A stretch of 6,140 nt of DNA, taken from Saprospiraceae bacterium. GTDB lineage: Bacteria; Bacteroidota; Bacteroidia; Chitinophagales; Saprospiraceae. The stretch covers positions 1 to 6,140 of the forward strand of contig JAGQXA010000353.1 in NCBI GenBank assembly GCA_020436865.1, given 5' to 3'. This document shows, in pieces, positions 5,685 to 6,140 of the stretch (its first letter is position 1; the number at the start of each line of letters is the position of its first letter). Under the pieces are notes generated by a model. It did not search any database. It had not been told where the DNA came from and saw only the letters and a program-made list of their open reading frames with translations. A program made the position numbers and the translations under genes.

Positions 5685-6140
5685 CTAGCGCTGTACGGTC
5701 ACGCGCCGGCTGATCCGGCGGCCGTCGATCTCGAGCAGGAGCAAGTACAGGCCGTTCGAAGCCTGCGCCGGCACCTGCCAGGTCAGTTGATGTGGGCCGG
5801 CGATCAGGTCTTCATCGGTTGCCAACTCGCCCAAACGGCGGCCGAACAGATCGGTGATCCACACGTTCGTTGTAGCCGGAGCATCCAGGGTGAAGTCGAC
5901 CGTCAGCTGGTCGGCAGCGGGGTTGGGACTTACTTGCAGTGATTCCGACCAGGCGGGTTCGCCGGTCGATACCAAGGTCGACTCGAAATAGGCTACCACC
6001 GCGGCCACGTTCTCCGACATCAGGGTAGCGGACGAGGCGAGCGCCAGATCGAAGTAATAGGTCAATACCTGGAAGGTGCCATTGTCGTAGAGGGTCGCCG
6101 CCGCGGTACCGGCAAAGGTGTAGCTCGCGTCTCCCATCTC
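5685..6140 (-). CDS. C-terminal part of a second T9SS-exported protein (5' end outside window)
   Basis: The minus-strand frame is open from the window edge to the TAG at 5687-5685. An ATG at 6137 is not a reliable start, because the frame continues past it with a Glu codon into the edge. Of about 151 visible residues, the last 85 (numbered from that Met, 66-150) form a T9SS type A sorting domain: VSPNPAADQLTVDF at about 69-82, then NVWITDLFGRRLGEL, a central AGPHQLTW strand, and the closing NGLYLLLLEIDGRRISRRVTVQR pattern with terminal basic residues. The upstream part (AGTAAATLYDNGTFQVLTYYFDLAL) is an unrecognised extracellular segment, so the activity of this protein cannot be named. It is expected to be exported through the outer membrane and attached or released at the cell surface. 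It converges on the protease gene across an 80-bp gap that holds the terminator. Confidence 0.87.
   Translation of the reverse strand, partial: EMGDASYTFAGTAAATLYDNGTFQVLTYYFDLALASSATLMSENVAAVVAYFESTLVSTGEPAWSESLQVSPNPAADQLTVDFTLDAPATTNVWITDLFGRRLGELATDEDLIAGPHQLTWQVPAQASNGLYLLLLEIDGRRISRRVTVQR

Overview
The window looks like a chromosomal segment of a GC-rich, gliding-type Bacteroidota bacterium. A member of the Saprospiria (Lewinella-like) would fit, but this is inferred from gene content and style only. The main evidence is two proteins ending in type IX secretion system (T9SS) type A sorting domains, found only in Bacteroidota, together with AT-rich intergenic gaps, start codons without clear Shine-Dalgarno sites, and accessory domains typical of secreted proteins in that group.

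Layout from left to right: (1) The 3' end of a plus-strand gene (to 482), probably encoding an outer-membrane beta-barrel-like protein. (2) Tail to tail with it, with overlapping stop codons, a minus-strand gene (479-1138) for an unrecognised exported protein of 219 residues. (3) A 111-bp divergent AT-rich gap with promoter-like elements and a TTTGGA/TCCAAA inverted repeat. (4) A plus-strand gene (1250-2368) for an exported metal-dependent amidohydrolase. (5) A 362-bp gene-free leader region containing a 17-bp palindrome, a strong small hairpin and weaker, mutually exclusive inverted repeats. (6) A large plus-strand gene (2731-5604) for a secreted multidomain metzincin (M12-type) zinc protease. 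(7) A strong intrinsic terminator (5626-5662). (8) The 3' end of a convergent minus-strand gene (5685 to the window end) for a second T9SS cargo protein.

All five gene products are predicted to be exported or envelope-located: two with visible T9SS tails, two with N-terminal signal peptides and one barrel-like. The genes do not form one operon. Orientation changes between most neighbours, and the amidohydrolase and protease, although codirectional, are separated by a long leader. The protease is most simply an extracellular degradative enzyme: signal peptide, inhibitory propeptide, catalytic domain, Cys-rich calcium-loop-like repeats, three beta-sandwich modules and a sorting tail.

I found no RNA genes, CRISPR arrays, insertion sequences or phage genes, and no convincing new defence or mobile system. 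The most notable items are the protease architecture, the palindromes shared between two upstream regions, and the structured leader before the protease gene.
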